Positions 48,001-61,300 are shown, counted from the stretch's first letter. The stretch is 64,000 nucleotides of DNA from Sitta carolinensis (GCA_032173965.1 CM063287.1:8995859-9059858); one strand, 5' to 3'. Numbers and translations: made by a program. Notes: generated from the letters alone by a model not told the origin.

Positions 48001-51000
48001 TTTTAGCAAGTGCTAGATAGAGCATGGAACATTAATCCTTTTGATCATGAAGACCAGTTTTTAGTGATATAATCTTAAACTATATCTCAATGTTTAGTTT
48101 GTGGAAACATTTATGAATGTATTTTTTTAAGATTTATGATTTATTCAAACCTTTAGCTGATTTTCACAGACTGAAAAATACATCTCTGACACTGTGGCTA
48201 CCTTTCAGCTAGATTTCAGTCTGCTATTCAAAAGGAGTGTTTCAAATAAAAGGTCAACAGGACTTTCTATGATGGAGGGGAAAAACAGTCCCTATTCCTC
48301 ATCCTTGCAAATGGTTAAGTAATAATAGCAGTATAATATTAATTTATAATATATTCCAGGACAGTATATGACTTGTACCAAACTTAATGGCATGCATCAT
48401 TTAAAATTAGCTAAGTTTGTCAAAGACAGAAATACCTGAAAATCTGATAAGGAAAAATATCTATCAGTAATAAATAAAATAAGTGTTGGCACCTACTTCA
48501 CTGGTGCTCACAAATATTTATTTTTTGTAGGAATAAGAAAACTGTAATGTGTAATAGCTCCTTTTGTGCATATCATTATAAAAAACTCTTTAAAATAACC
48601 TTATAAAGGGATTTTTTTGTTTTGTTTTGGATTTTTTTTTTTTTTTTTTTTTTTTTTGTGGTTCACTGTGATCTTGACTGTCTTGGTGATTACCTCCTGC
48701 TTCAGTGAAAAATGCAAGATCTGTATAAACATTGACATTTTGTCAGGGAAAACTGATAGAGGTGCAAAACTAGATGAAGGGAATGTGGCAGGGTGGCTGC
48801 AGCCAGAGTGACAAGAGTTTAGGATTTACTGCTAATTTGACAGAGCTGACAGCTGCAATTTTAGCAAATGGTAGTTTGGTAATCTTTGAATACTGATATA
48901 ACAACCCAGGTTACCTCGGTCGTTAAGGATTAGATAAAAGTCACTGTAATTCTGCTTTTAGAAATTGAATGCTGCTGTGAAATCCTTGCCGGTTTTGTTT
49001 GTCTTCTTTTTTATACTATTGAAAGAGGTATTGATATAAATCACTTCCGATTTTCTGTTCCCCTCTAATTCTTGAATGCAAGTTAAAAATCTGTGTTTTT
49101 TTCTTTCCTTTCAAATCTGTAACTTTATGCTGTGCTTATGAACAGACGAGGATCCTTCCCCTCTTCACAAACTTCTAATGGCAGTGTGAGTGGCCAGAGA
49201 GGAACTGACAATGTCTACCTTCATCTAAGCTGGCACCTTCTGTCCTGAATACTCAGCTGCTGAGAGACAGCTTCCTCAGAATCTGCCCTTTTCTTCTTCA
49301 CTGTCAGGCACTAACATATAACTACTTCTGTTTTCTCCTTTCCCCCCTAATGATCAAATTTTAAAATCTTTTTTTCCCATCTTGCTAGAGATTGACATTG
49401 ATCCCCTTCAGACTCTCCTGCTATTTCTCCTTTTATTGCATACTTTTAGGTTATTTCTCTAGTTCTCTCCTCTTTTCTGTGGAAGTAGCATCTCATAGAC
49501 CCCAGAGCCACACTTAGGGGATGAAAAGAGAGTTGCCCAGCGTGGTTGCTTGCAAGTAAAAAATACAAGAGAGGGGAAAGTAAAATATCCTGACCTTCTC
49601 TGTCACATGGGGTGATAATGCTATTTTCTTCTGTATGCCAAGCAATATCAACCTGATTTCTGGCAAGTGACTTGTCTAGTCATCAATACACTAAAGGTAT
49701 TTAAAATGTATTTAAATGTAAGGGCTTTGTCACTTAGGGCTGTGCTGACTTCCAAATCTAAAAGCCTGGTCAATTTTCAGAATGTCGGTGAACAAATTTG
49801 TGATATTAGCATCCAGAATGGTTGTAAAGTCCCAAGTTTTCCTATCATCGTAGTAATCTCTTACATTCTTATCAGCTCTTTCTTCCCAGAAATATGGATA
49901 GTGAAAAATCGACTACCAAGCTGAGGAATGCCACAACAAAGGTTTTCTGAGGAAACTGTTAGGATGTAACAAAAAAAAATGGGGATGATGTAATTGAGCC
50001 TGGAAGGTGTACCAGATCCTGGGGAATGAAGATAAAAGGCTGACAGCCTTGTATTTTAGGTAAAGGTATTTTGTACCTTCTGTACAGGCACGCAACTTGC
50101 ACCAGTGTCAACAGGAGTTTAATGTATGGATTGAGAACACAGTATAGCCTGTGGGCTTGGTGTAGCACTTCTATGAAATATGACTTAATCTTCTTTGCAA
50201 TCAGCATGTGGAGAACTGAACTAGAAGGGGGTGGTTTTACTGGAATAACCACAGGGCATGAGCACCTTCTGGGTTTTTCGTTTTGTTTTGTTCAAAATGT
50301 TCGCTATAGGAGCCATGTTTGGCCATCAGTAAGTAACAATTTGAGCAAAGTAAAGAAGCTTGTGTCCTTAGGGTCCTTCTGCCTGTGCTCTTAATGCAGT
50401 GTGTGTTCTTGACTGGAGGAGTGCATGACACAAAAGCATTAAAGCCAATGTGGCAGAGAGTAAAATGTCTTTCCCAGACATGCTTATATCCAGGCTTTCC
50501 CTCATAAAATACAGATGCTCCTCTTCCAGCTCCAAATGCATTTCAGTGATCAAGGGGTGTTAGTATGGATTTAGGTCACAGCCTGCATTATTTGGGGCCT
50601 TTGTCTAGACAAGAAAAACTAAATTTCTTTGCCTGAGCTGAATTCCTGCAAAAATTCCAGAACAAAAAAAGTTGGCAGCCTTCCCTCAACATGATCCTCA
50701 GACTGACCATATTCCCTGTGTGCTTTGGGTGTGTTTTGCCACTTGCTGCTGGAATCACATGGAGGCTGTGCCTGAAAGGATCTGTGGGTAAAAAAAGGCT
50801 CTTGCACCCCAAAATGCCTGTGTGTTACACAAAGGGGCTGCTGAACTCTGTCTGCCCAATCATGGCTCTGTGCAGACTCTGCAGGGACAGCTCTCTGCTT
50901 ACACCAAATTTATCTATAATTACTAAACTCTGCAAGGACATGATGAGCTGTTTGGTACAGAGCAGGGTGTTGGATGAAAGCCCAAGATGAATAGATTTTT

Positions 51001-54000
51001 CTTCAATATGAGGAACTGGATTTTATTTGGGGGTTTGTTTTAAAGATTATTTATGGATTAAGAGAAAGCATGGCAAGGGCGTCACAAATTGAAAGTGAGC
51101 TGGATGAGGAAATATCTCCTGAAAGTGGTTGATAATTTGCCCCTGTATGGGAAGAGGCCCTTTGGAGAAACCGTTTATATTTGCTCTATCTAGTGTGTAA
51201 GAGAAACAAATATATGTATAAATACACAAACAATAAGTATGTGCTTGCCTCGATTCTCCGAAATCTAAGGCAGTTGCCTTTTGCAGGATGTGGGCGGGAT
51301 TGTGAGGCAGCTGCAGCCCTTACTTGTGCAGTAGTGATGGTAGCGGTCCCAGGCGACGGCGGCGCTGGAGCTGATGCTGGCCAGTGCTGTCAGGAAGCCG
51401 TGGAACCCGTGGAGTTGACAGCCGTCGGAGCCATAGGGCCAGTATCTGTCAACAAACAAGGAATACGTTAAGAAAATGATAAAGAAAGGTGAAGACATGT
51501 TTGGAAATTGCATTAACAGAGAGGGTAACATGATAGCCTGTGCTTGTCCTATCTGTCTGAGAAACACTCTGAGAGATCTTACTGCGCTTGCTTTGAGGCA
51601 TTTGCCAGCATTTTTTTAGCTGTGGTGTCTCTTACAGTACGACAGCTATCTGTATTCTTAATACTGAGAATAAAATACAACTCTGCATCTGTGTATTGAA
51701 AAGTGGGTTTTTTAAACTTGAAATCTACATTTCATCCAATTATCCAGCTCATCAATCTCTGTGAGGAGACAATTTGTCAATGTGTGCAAGTCAGTGCAAC
51801 ACAACAAACAGATAAAGACTTGCAGACAAATTTAGGGTCAATCTAGAGGTTTAGTGAAGTGATATTTGATATTCAAGTAGCTTCTATAACCACTGGTAAA
51901 ACTGCCTGACTAAATGTCTTCTCTAGTTAGTCTTATGTCAGTGATTATATGCAGTAAAATCTGCTTTTCTGCTTGCCCAGTAGAACCATGTAGGGTTCTG
52001 TTTTGCTATTTCAGATTGAGGGAATGAGAAGGTTAGCTACGACTTATGGTAAAAAGAGAACTATTTAATTAGCTAGACCTCAGCTGTTAATTTCCATGTG
52101 GTTCTTCTGAGCATGCTTTAGAGAAACCCCTCCTGCCACACCTGAGGAAGCTGGAAAAGGCAGCGATGAAGGCATTGATGCAAATCCCGCAGTCGGCCAG
52201 GGCGATGCTGAGAACCAGCAGATTGCTGGGCGTTCGGAGCTCTTTGATTTTTCGGAAAGAAATAATTGTCAAGCCATTCAGACAGAAACCAAGCAGGGCT
52301 GAAAGACAGAATTGTTTGGTGTGATTCAACTGGAAATGGAAAACATCTACAGTGATACTGCTGCTTTCTTTGATGACTCCTATGCACAGGGAATATATCT
52401 GTAGCGGTCAGTCTGCACACAGGTCGCAAAGGCTTTCAGAAGGGAAGTCATAGGTGACAGCTCAAGCCAGTGCTTCAGACTTCATCAGTCATGTGGAGCA
52501 GAAGCAGTTTGATCTTATTTGTAATTCTGCCTTTTGTTATAACAGAAACTGTATTTTCAGGCTCCATGCAGGGACACATAGTTCAGGGTTCAGAGCAAGT
52601 GAGATGCAGAGGAAGCAGTTTCAGGAGAGCTGACAGCCAGCACATGCTGCCGGTGTACACATGTCCAGGCCTGACTCTGAGAGAGAAACGATTTGTATTT
52701 AATATCCATTATAACTTTTTTTTTTTTTTTGTTTAAGCACAGAAATCCCTCAGCCATGTTTCAGTCAGCCTGCCTCCCTTTGGGCTTCTGTCTCAGGGTA
52801 GCCTACACAGTGCTTGAATCACACCAGTTCAATCTTATTACTGCCCCTCGTCAATAGACTATACATGGAAAGGAATAATCTAATTATGAAAAGCAGTCAC
52901 TGATAGATTTAAAAAAATAAGTTTATGTTGGTCCTCAGAGAGGGTTCCAAGCAACCCTAGCTCTTCATCCAGCACAGAGCTGTGCCACTCTGAAGCCCAT
53001 CCTTCACTGGTTTAAATTCAAGCTTTGTCCTTTAATGCTCCTTTCAAGGTGACCTGAATTATTTTAGCTCGAATGACACTCTGACTCAACTTCCAGTCCC
53101 TAAGTTTCACTTAGATGAGAGGCACAATGTCTTTGTGTTCTTCTTGGAAAAAGAAATGATGTAGCACAGAAAAAATCCATATCCCCTAATTCTGTAAAGT
53201 AGTGTAGTTACTTATGCTTATTGTCTTAATTCTGCAGTTACATAAGATGGATGATTTTTTTCTAGTCAGAAATCCTGCTTCTACCTTAATTGCATTAATG
53301 GCTGATGGCATAACCATAGCAACAGCTGATGTGTGTCTATCATTACACAACATATACAAAATATTTCCAGGGGAAATATTTAGAGCCATTTGAGATCTGC
53401 TGTTTTTATTTCCTCTCTGCCAGATTACCTCCCACCCACAGGGTAAAACTGCTGTCAACTCTCCCAAATGCAGAGAAGCCTTTAGGAGAGATGTGTTCTG
53501 AGCATATTTAAGAGTAGAACTGAAGAGTTATTACTATATCAGATTTTTTTTTTCTATCTTCTCCCTGTTTTTGGAAGCCTCAGGCATTACCAGATTCTGC
53601 TTTCTTGAAGGTCAGCATGAGTGTACAAATAGAGAACTTTTTAAATTAAAAAAAGGCTTTGAATTTTCATTTTTACATCAGCAAATGTGTCCACTTAATA
53701 AAGTGAATGCAACTCTTCACCACAACCTGTTTTTGCAAACTGCACTTAAAAGCTGCCATAAAAAAAAGGAGAGTTCTTCATTATTTTTGTCTCAGAGTAT
53801 TCAGAAAGTGAATTAATCCTTCATTATTTAGCTTGGTCTTCTAACCCAAATGACAGTAATAAAGTTTTACTGCCAATCTACTGGACACATTCTGCCTAAA
53901 ACCCTATGGAAAATACTTGTGTTTAGTAAAAAATAAATGTGTTAGACTACACCTAGTTTTAACTGAAGGTTACCACAGGGTTCTTTGCATGAACTTCCTA

Positions 54001-55195
54001 AACTGCAGGTGCCCAGCAGGCTGCAGTTCCCAGCACAGGTCAGGGCTGGCAGGGCTGTGGTGCCACGAGCAGGTCCCCAGCAGGACCCGGCTCTCGGCTC
54101 TGCCAGCCCCCAGCGCTGTCCCTGTCCTCCTGCTGCTTCCCAGCCCTCAGGACTGGAGTGCAGATCCTGCCAGGCTGTGCACATGGCTCAGGGACTGTCG
54201 GCCAGGCTGAGACCTGGACTCTGTTTAGTCAGCAGCCAGCCCCTGGCAAGAAGGCAGAAGCTTTTTCCTCTCTCTTCCAAGGAAGAGCATCTGATGGCAT
54301 TTCCAGCTTTCCTTTGCAGCCAGACACGAGCTCAGCTGCAAGGCGAAGGTGAGCACCCATGCTCCATGTTCATGGGGTGAGCTAATGAGCATTTATCCCA
54401 CTCTGATGGTGCTTACAGCTTCTCCTCCTCTGCTGTTGGGCCCTACCAATTCCCAAATCCCCTTCTGAGCAGCACTGTCCAGGAGTGGGATCCCAGGCCC
54501 TTGCATGGAGACCAACACAATCCTAGCTATGAGCCCTTACTAACTGCCAGGTAGATGAAAATTCACACTTTTGTTGCAGTCTCTCAATAAGTGGTGTATG
54601 CCTTAAGAAAAGATCACATTGTCTAAATTAAATTGCTATGGTTTGTTACTTTTGCCCAGCAGCCATTAATTCCGGTGCTACCAATGCAGTCTGGATGGAT
54701 GCTAACAGTTTACAGGGTTTTTTTGAGCTATCATGTTTGATTGTAAGACAGTCATCACAACCCACAAAACAAGCAGTTCAATTTTATTGAGAAATTATCA
54801 GTCATTTCAACTTCTTTCCCCAGAGGAAGATAAAATTGCCTTTAAAAGTCAATGACAAAATATTACATCCCAAATTCCTGAGAGCTGAGTAGCAAATACT
54901 TCACTGCCACAGCTATGCATAGAGAGCAGATATTCACATCAAAGAGCTTGCAGCTCACCCTGATTTACTCACCAGAAATACTGGTGATGTAGCCACAGTA
55001 ACCAGGGTCAGCATACCACAAATGCTGCTGTGTACTTCAATTTTCCTTCCTCTCTCTTACCAGAAATAATAGGAGGAAAAAATCTTATTGCTGCCAAGGT
55101 CCCATACTGAACTTACCTTCCACCAGCAGTGCAGTGCCAATGGCAAACACTTCTATTTCAGTGAAGCCTTCAGGGAGAGGGTGTGCAGTGACCAT
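41888..55195 (-). CDS. RGR: RGR, complete seven-exon opsin gene (retinal G-protein-coupled receptor)
   Basis: RGR is an opsin of retinal pigment epithelium and Mueller glia. It binds all-trans-retinal and photoisomerises it to 11-cis, supporting visual pigment regeneration. The seven exons join in frame (79+157+122+154+118+114+144 nt) to give 295 aa, the size I know for vertebrate RGR. Key features are the extracellular cysteines C88 and C162, H91 at the usual Schiff-base counterion position, WDRY at 111-114 at the end of TM3, the second extracellular loop GWGEYDYEPLRTCCTLDYSK, and the retinal-binding lysine K255 in IPALIAK. The NPxxY position reads DAFVY, a variant that also occurs in other forms in mammals (NAINY). 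All introns have GT/AG ends and consistent phases. Its 3' end faces the cholinergic locus about 32 kb away and is read in the same direction. Confidence 0.97.
42032..44446 (-). other. RGR: RGR introns 5 and 6 (around exon 6)
   Basis: Intron 6 is 913 bp (42032-42944) and intron 5 is 1,388 bp (43059-44446). Nothing further was recognised in them. Confidence 0.8.
42945..43058 (-). CDS. RGR: RGR exon 6 (TM6 and third extracellular loop)
   Basis: This 114-nt, phase 0/0 exon encodes residues 211-248 (FNTGLPLKTLVICWGPYCLL ... PPKYRM). The acceptor is GTTTTTCAG and the donor ATG|GTATGT. Because it is in frame, skipping it would keep the reading frame. Confidence 0.95.
44447..44564 (-). CDS. RGR: RGR exon 5 (TM5 and third cytoplasmic loop)
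   Basis: This 118-nt exon completes R171 and encodes residues 172-210 (NYVTFLFALSTFNFMIPGF ... KFRKTGNFK). The acceptor is TTTTCCAG and the donor AAG|GTAAGA. Confidence 0.95.
45143..45296 (-). CDS. RGR: RGR exon 4 (TM4 and second extracellular loop)
   Basis: This 154-nt exon covers residues 120-171 and includes PLLGWGEYDYEPLRTCCTLD, the most conserved stretch of the protein. C162 should pair with C88. The acceptor is CTTCCCACAG and the donor CAG|GTGAGG. Confidence 0.96.
45297..51323 (-). other. RGR: RGR intron 3 (6.0 kb)
   Basis: This is the longest RGR intron. It contains a G11 run outside its edge (45057-45067, in intron 4), a T26 run at 48632-48657 and a motif-rich block at about 47690-47850. 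No nested gene or recognisable repeat family was found. Confidence 0.75.
48632..48657. repeat. poly(T) tract
   Basis: An uninterrupted T26 run in RGR intron 3, preceded by interrupted T-rich sequence from 48611. Confidence 0.9.
51324..51445 (-). CDS. RGR: RGR exon 3 (TM3)
   Basis: This 122-nt exon encodes residues 79-120, with YWPYGSDGCQLHGFHGFLTA and SSAAVAWDRYHHYCT. It carries C88, H91 and the DRY motif. Human RGR has GRY at the DRY position, so the aspartate here is the more canonical form. The acceptor is TTTGTTGACAG and the donor ACAA|GTAAGG. Confidence 0.96.
52142..52298 (-). CDS. RGR: RGR exon 2 (TM1-TM2)
   Basis: This 157-nt exon encodes residues 27-79 (LLGFCLNGLTIISFRKIKEL, then RTPSNLLVLSIALADCG). 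The acceptor is TTCTGTCTTTCAG and the donor CTCAG|GTGTGG. An ORF extending past the acceptor with an ATG at about 52329 is intron read-through. Confidence 0.96.
52299..55116 (-). other. RGR: RGR intron 1 (2.8 kb)
   Basis: Non-coding. It includes a GC-richer segment at about 54000-54370 whose ORFs (both strands) resemble nothing known. Confidence 0.75.
55117..55195 (-). CDS. RGR: RGR exon 1 (start codon, extracellular N-terminus)
   Basis: The exon encodes MVTAHPLPEGFTEIEVFAIG followed by TALLVE, then the first base of A27. It aligns with the mammalian N-terminus (LPTGFGELEVLAVG...LLVEA). The donor is GGAAG|GTAAGT. The start is the first ATG of the aligned segment. Confidence 0.93.
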
Positions 55196-55360
55196 TCTTA
55201 TGGTAAATATGCCAAAAGATTTAACCTCTGCCCTCTGTTATAGCTGTGGGGCTGCCTTTTCTCTGGATCTCTCTACTTCCAGTAGCCCAAGGCTTCTTAA
55301 AGGAGCAGCTCACGTGCAAACACATGCTGTTATTATATAAAAGCTTTGGGGTTTTTACTC
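55196..55360 (-). promoter_or_regulatory. RGR: candidate RGR proximal promoter / 5' UTR
   Basis: Two weak TATA-like elements lie upstream of the start codon: CTATAACAG at about 55236-55244 and TTTTATATAATA at about 55333-55344. No clear initiator or CpG island is seen. The start site is not known. Confidence 0.3.
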
Positions 55361-58300
55361 CCACCACTACAATCCCTGCAGGAATGTTATTAATGATGGG
55401 ACCAGCATCAACCCGCACTCCTCCTTCCCCTGCAAATCGTATTTCAGACACCAGCAAAATGAAAGCATTCATTGCAATTACAACAAGTTCTTTGTAGACA
55501 CAAGATTAAGAAACCTGTCCAGTTAATTTTGCAACACTGGAAAAGAATTAAATGTTGTGGAACAAAGGAAACATGTAATTGGGGAGTGACCTGAAAAACA
55601 AAGGGGCACTCATTGAGTTCATAATTAGAGGAAAAGTATGAACCAATAATTTCTGCAGCTTGTAGACCTTCCCCTCACCTATTTTTTTTTTAGAAACTGG
55701 CCAGTGTATTTTTATGGCAATGACTGTTCTCTATATTAACATATTTCCTTTTTGTAACTGTGGCTTAAATTAATGTGCACACTGGCACAGCTCGATTAAA
55801 GACAAACACAAATTACTGATTTGGGGCCCTAAATATACAAGGACCTGAGTTGCTCAGTGGTGAGCACTCCCAGGAATCAGTAAGGAATCACCTTACTGTC
55901 CTTTTTGGAGATGTTTGGGGACTGGAGTCTGGGTATACAGTGGCCCTGCAGTATGTGCAGCTTGTCCAAACTCCAGCTCATTGTCTTAACAAGGTGCCAC
56001 TAGCATGGTAATTTCTTCTTTGATACATAACTTTCTTCATCCTGATAATCCTACTGCAAAATGGGAGTAAAAAGGGATGTGAGCACATCCAGCTTCCCCC
56101 AGCTCAGGCCCCACACTTTGCTGACCTGGCTCCCCATTGATTGAGGTGTCAGGCAGAGTGAATTCTCTCCAGGGGCCACCAGAGCTTGTTCAGTTCTCCT
56201 GACTACATGGCAGAGTTTACATTTCAGGGGTGTTGGTTGAAGGTAGTGGTGGATTACTTGCAGTTTTCCTGAAATCTGTGCTCAAAGGCTGTGATGCCCA
56301 GGAGAACTGATTAGAGCTTCAAGGCTGTTGTGAAACCACCTTGCTGCATTTTTTTGATCTCTGGTATTCAATTTACAGCTCTTTTTGATGTAGGTAATTG
56401 CCTTGATGGATATGCTCTTAGATTTTGAAGTAGGATTCAGGAGGGCATGATATTTGTTAGGCTATACAGATGTTTGGTTTAAGCAGAGTAAAATTACATT
56501 GCACCACATAAATCCATTGTTTTATTTGCCTTTCACTCACCTACATGTCTCGATGACAAAGAAGGTGACAGTCCTGCCTCCTAGCATGGCAAATGAGTGA
56601 TCTAAACCTGTGTTTTAATAGTGATCCATTGTATGTTCTTGCAAGAAATTAGTGCTAGATCTTGTAAATGTGCTGTAAATCTTCCTAGCATGATAGTTCT
56701 GAAAATGGATGGCTCATTGTAATGCTTGTCAACATAAAGCTGCACAGCTCTCCTAGACTGGGGATAAAGGATACAGTCCTTTATCTGAACTGCCCTCCTG
56801 AGGGCTGCCAGGTACTTTCTGGTTGCCTGCCACTGTACTTCACCTTCGCCCCCGAGCAAATCTCCCAGATGTGTTACACTGCTGGTAGTTTTTGTAGAGT
56901 GTATTAAAGACTGTGGGGCAAACTTTGCTCATTCCAATACTATTTATTCTGTGAAAGTAGGCTATTACTCCAGCCCCCTTGGATTTAACAGACCTTTATT
57001 AGAATGATTATTATTAACTTGTTGACTGCTTTTCTTTAAGTATCTTAATAAATTCCATGTCTAAATCTCATTTAATTTATCAGTGCAGAGTCTAATTACA
57101 CAAGTCAGTGATAGGCAAACTTTCCAGTGGCAGCTCAACATCTGACTCAAGTGAAATTTGTGTTGACAGAAACCTTATGCATCAGTCTCTTAATGCCTTT
57201 GCTGACGCTGATGTGTTAAGCTGACTTTCTAAGGGTATGTTGAGATAGTATGGAATGATATATGGTCCAATATGGCTGCTAACTTCACTTGTAAGTTCAG
57301 GTTGTAAATGGTTTTCTCCAAGCAAAGAGGAGGTGCAAATAAGGAATAAACTGACTTTGATAGACTCTTCAAATGATAGTTATTTTTTCAGTTGGTAAAA
57401 CAAAGCTGCATTCATTTCCTTTCTGTCCTTTTTATGTAAGAGGTAACCTCACATCGTGTATTCCTGTGAAGCCAGGAAAAAAATGCAAATGATAACAGGT
57501 TTGCCGAAGACACTCATTAACTCCTTAGCAATGAAGTTTTTAGTCATCCCTTTCTATTGTATGCACTCTTTCAATAACTACTTGCTCTTTCCAGATTGAG
57601 GGGGGAAGGTCTTTTGCTCAACCTGATGTTATCCTAGAACTTAATATTTTGAATTCCACTGATCTTTCTGCATCAATAACAGATCCATTTCCTTTTACCC
57701 TCTCACTTAAGAATATTTCACTGGTTACTAATCTGTTTGCAAGGAATACACAGAAAAAATATATGATAGGTTCTTGCCAGTTGTCCCTATGGATTTCATA
57801 GAACTGTATAGATTTGGTGGAAGCATATTAATCTTTGTAAAATATGCATTGGTACAAGCACAACAAAAAAGGTGCAGTACAAAGATAACAGAGTGCTCAT
57901 GCACTCTGAATTTTCTTCTAGCAATCAATGCAGATTACTGACACAGTATTTTATATTCACAGCAAGAACCTTGCTAAATTGATGTATTATTATTCCTCTG
58001 CCTTCCTAATTCTTTCTTCTGATTCAGGTTTAGCCAAATTTGACTTCTTATGTTGAAATATTCCTTTAAATGAAAAACGGCAGCATTTCAGCAGAAGGGG
58101 GCTGGGATGCAGTCACCCAGAACTGCAGTTTGCTATCACTGAAAACGAGTGGTAATCTTGGCCCTCCTGGGGAAAGCTTCTTGCCAAGGAAAGGAAACAG
58201 AAAGCATATTGTCTGGAGACCTACTAGTTGCAGTTGTGTAAATGTGTTTCAGTTTGATAGGAGTGATAGGGAATCTTACCCAGATTGTAAATAGGCCCCT

Positions 58301-61300
58301 GCTGTTGGCCAAAGGAGGGAAGATGCAGGGAAGAAGGCATTACACCAGCGTGTGGACAGGCATCAGCCCTTTGGAAATGCCTGCAGCCACATAGATGCCC
58401 TTCTCCTCAACAGTGTAACACTGCTCAATCTGATTTTCTCTGCAGCTGTCTCAGAGCTGTTGGAGGAAGATGTAGAGGTGAAGGCCTGGGCAGGGCCAAG
58501 GAAGCCAGGGGCAGGCAGGGGCCGTGGCTGTTCTTTGGGGAGCGAGCGTGGCAGCCCCAGGTGTGGAGGGGAGGATGTGAGAGACCCCGAGCAGGATGGG
58601 GCCAGGGCTGGGAGGTGCTGTGTCTGTGCAGAGGAAGGCAGAGGAAAGGGCTCACCTGCAAGTACAGAGAGAGCATCAAGGCCAGGGATAATATCTAGGG
58701 AAATCTCCTTGGCCATGGTGAGCAAAAATGAAGGAGCTGTAAACTTGGTGGGAAGCAAGAAAGCCAGGAGGGGCGACTTCACAGTCAGAGCCAGAGCAGT
58801 GCTGTGTGAAAGTCTCTTCAAAAAAGGGCACAGAATCATCACCTGCTCCCCAAATATCACACATTAGCCCTGTGACTGGCTCCATGAGGATGCAACGTCT
58901 GGGACCAGGCAGTGCTGGGACTGCCTTTCCTGCTGTACCTCAGGCTTCAGAGAGTCAGAACTTCCTGTGGAGCTGGGAAGTGTTGCCTCTACTGTTTGAG
59001 TTACCTCTCCAGAGACAGGTAGCTTAATTCACCATAAATTGAATATGTAATTCCTAAATATATGTATATCCACCCAGACTAGAATATTAATAATGTTACT
59101 AGAACATTTATTGCATCCTAGACTTCTTAGCCTTTGCTGGATGTACCAATCATGACCATTATCAAATATGTATAATTGTTGCCCTGATCTGTTACCTGTC
59201 CCTCAAAATGCATTTTAGACACTTATAAATGTGTTTTTCTTTCAGTTAGCCTACTAGTTTTAGAGTCATATCGATATTTACAGTATAATGAAATATGCTC
59301 TCTCTGCTGAATAGTGACGTATTTCAGGACTTTGAAGGAGAAGGCAGTCCTACAGAATGCAGGACTAAAGCTGTTAGTGCATTTCCCCCTCGGCATTGAG
59401 ACCTCCCCACTGCAGGAGAAAAACTCCTCCAGGGATTAATGTTCAAAGACCAGTACCCAGTTATTAAAACCCCCTCTGCTTTCAAGAGGGCTTTTTTAGT
59501 TGTATTGAGAGGATTTGCACACCAGCTCTCCTGTTTATTATAGCTCTTGTAAAGAGCAACATGATCCTCCCTTACCCATTCCTCATGAGTCTATGCTACT
59601 GATCATGTATTAGATGAGCTTCTAGACAACATATGACATAAGGACATCCTTTCTCCCATCATTGTAGTATCGTATATCTTGTTTGTCTCAGCAGCCTTCT
59701 ACCAGTGTCTGTGTGTCAAGATTTCCCAAACTTCCTGCTCACAAACATTACTTTAGCCTGAATTCTGCACAGCTTTCCTCAACTTCAGTGTAAGAGCTGT
59801 GTTTACTTTGAGAGGGATTAAAAACATCTAAATTTTTTCTCATATAAACCCCAAATATGTTAATTATCTAGTCTAAGCTAGGCTTTGTTTACTGTTACTT
59901 AATGGAATAGGCAGACAAGAATAACATTAAAGAAAAATAAGGTAAAAGCTTTCCTTTTCTCATTCTTTCTACCTTTGTTTTGTCTTGTTTTGTTTTCCCA
60001 AAATTTTCTTAGATCCTGAAAGACCTGCAGCTTCCAAGGAGTTTACTAGAACTACCACAAAGGTATGTAGTCAGCTTGCAAAATCTCAGGGCTGTATTCA
60101 GGTAAATCAGAGTAGGAAAGCTGGTGATTGTCAGACTGGCAAGAGGGCAGAGGGCTGCTGTGTAAAACTCTGTGCTGCATCTGCATTCAGGAGCCAGATA
60201 AACAGTGCTGGAAGTTCTTCTTACATGCCTGAAGAAGCAAAATAAAACAGCCACTGTTTCCTAAGCAGAGGTGACTCTGCAGAGCTTAGACTAATACTAT
60301 TAAGGTCCAAATCAGAAAAGGTGGCTGCAGTCAGCAATATTACTGCATGACCCCCTCTGTCATGCAGCTGAGGATGCTAAGCCCAAAGTTAGCTGATTTT
60401 GTTGAACTGAGGGAACTGTACTGGATTTTAGGCAATAAAGGTACAGTAGAGATATGGGGCCAGGAATATAAACCTAAGAAAGCTTCACTCATTTAAAACA
60501 CATCAGATATGACCACAGTATGTCCAGTCATTAAATTGTACTATTGTGGATGTGTACGTGGCTGAGGCACCTCAGGGAATAGTGAGAATGATGCTGCTGG
60601 ACAGACACTTATGCTGTTCTAGGTGTATGTTTTGCTAACTCCCTGATAATCACTTCCTCTGCTGCTTTCCCTCTGTAGAGGAGCTCACAGAGGGTTTGTC
60701 CCCAGAGAATTTCGCTCTGGAGCCCTGAATGTCCAATCCTGGTGGAATTTGCCTGTCACTGTGGGGCCTTTGTATTAGAAGGGTAGAAGAGCTATGGCCA
60801 TGGTGACTGTCCCATTCCTCCCCTAAGGTGAGGCAAGGGTTTGTGTCCAGCTTCCCTTCCTGGCTGCTGAGGGGCTCATTGTCCACTGGACCTGGAGGCT
60901 CTGCAGCAGTGTCATGGACACCCAGCACTTCCCATCTGCCTCACTCAGGGCGAGCCTCTGGGGGTGCCTGAGCCTGGAGGGACAGACAGGGACACACTGG
61001 TGGGTTGGTTTATACCCTCCACCCTCTGCCAGGCTGTGCCTTGCTGGGCACTGCTGACCGCAGTGGGGCCTTGGAGGTGCTTCTGCTGCAGGGCAGAAAG
61101 GGATCAAGGGTGGCATTGGTGAGGGAGGTGTGTGAGTTTACCTCCCCCATGGGCCAGAGGTCTGCCCTTCTGCACCGCCTGTAACAGCCTCGGTAAACAT
61201 GCACAAAACAATTACCACTGATAGGCTTGTAATGTGCCATGCCAAAAGCTGTGTGGGTTTGGTTTATTTCTTCAGCACGTCCAGAGCTCTGTTAATGACT

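Noticed and set aside
52299..52329. Longer RGR exon 2 starting at ATG 52329
   Set aside because: The added residues (MNHTKQFCLS) are intron read-through of the pyrimidine tract and acceptor. Exon 1 at 55117-55195 supplies the true N-terminus.
58352..58867. Overlapping 171- and 165-codon ORFs on opposite strands
   Set aside because: Both arise from the same GC-richer segment. Neither resembles LRIT1 or another expected RGR neighbour.
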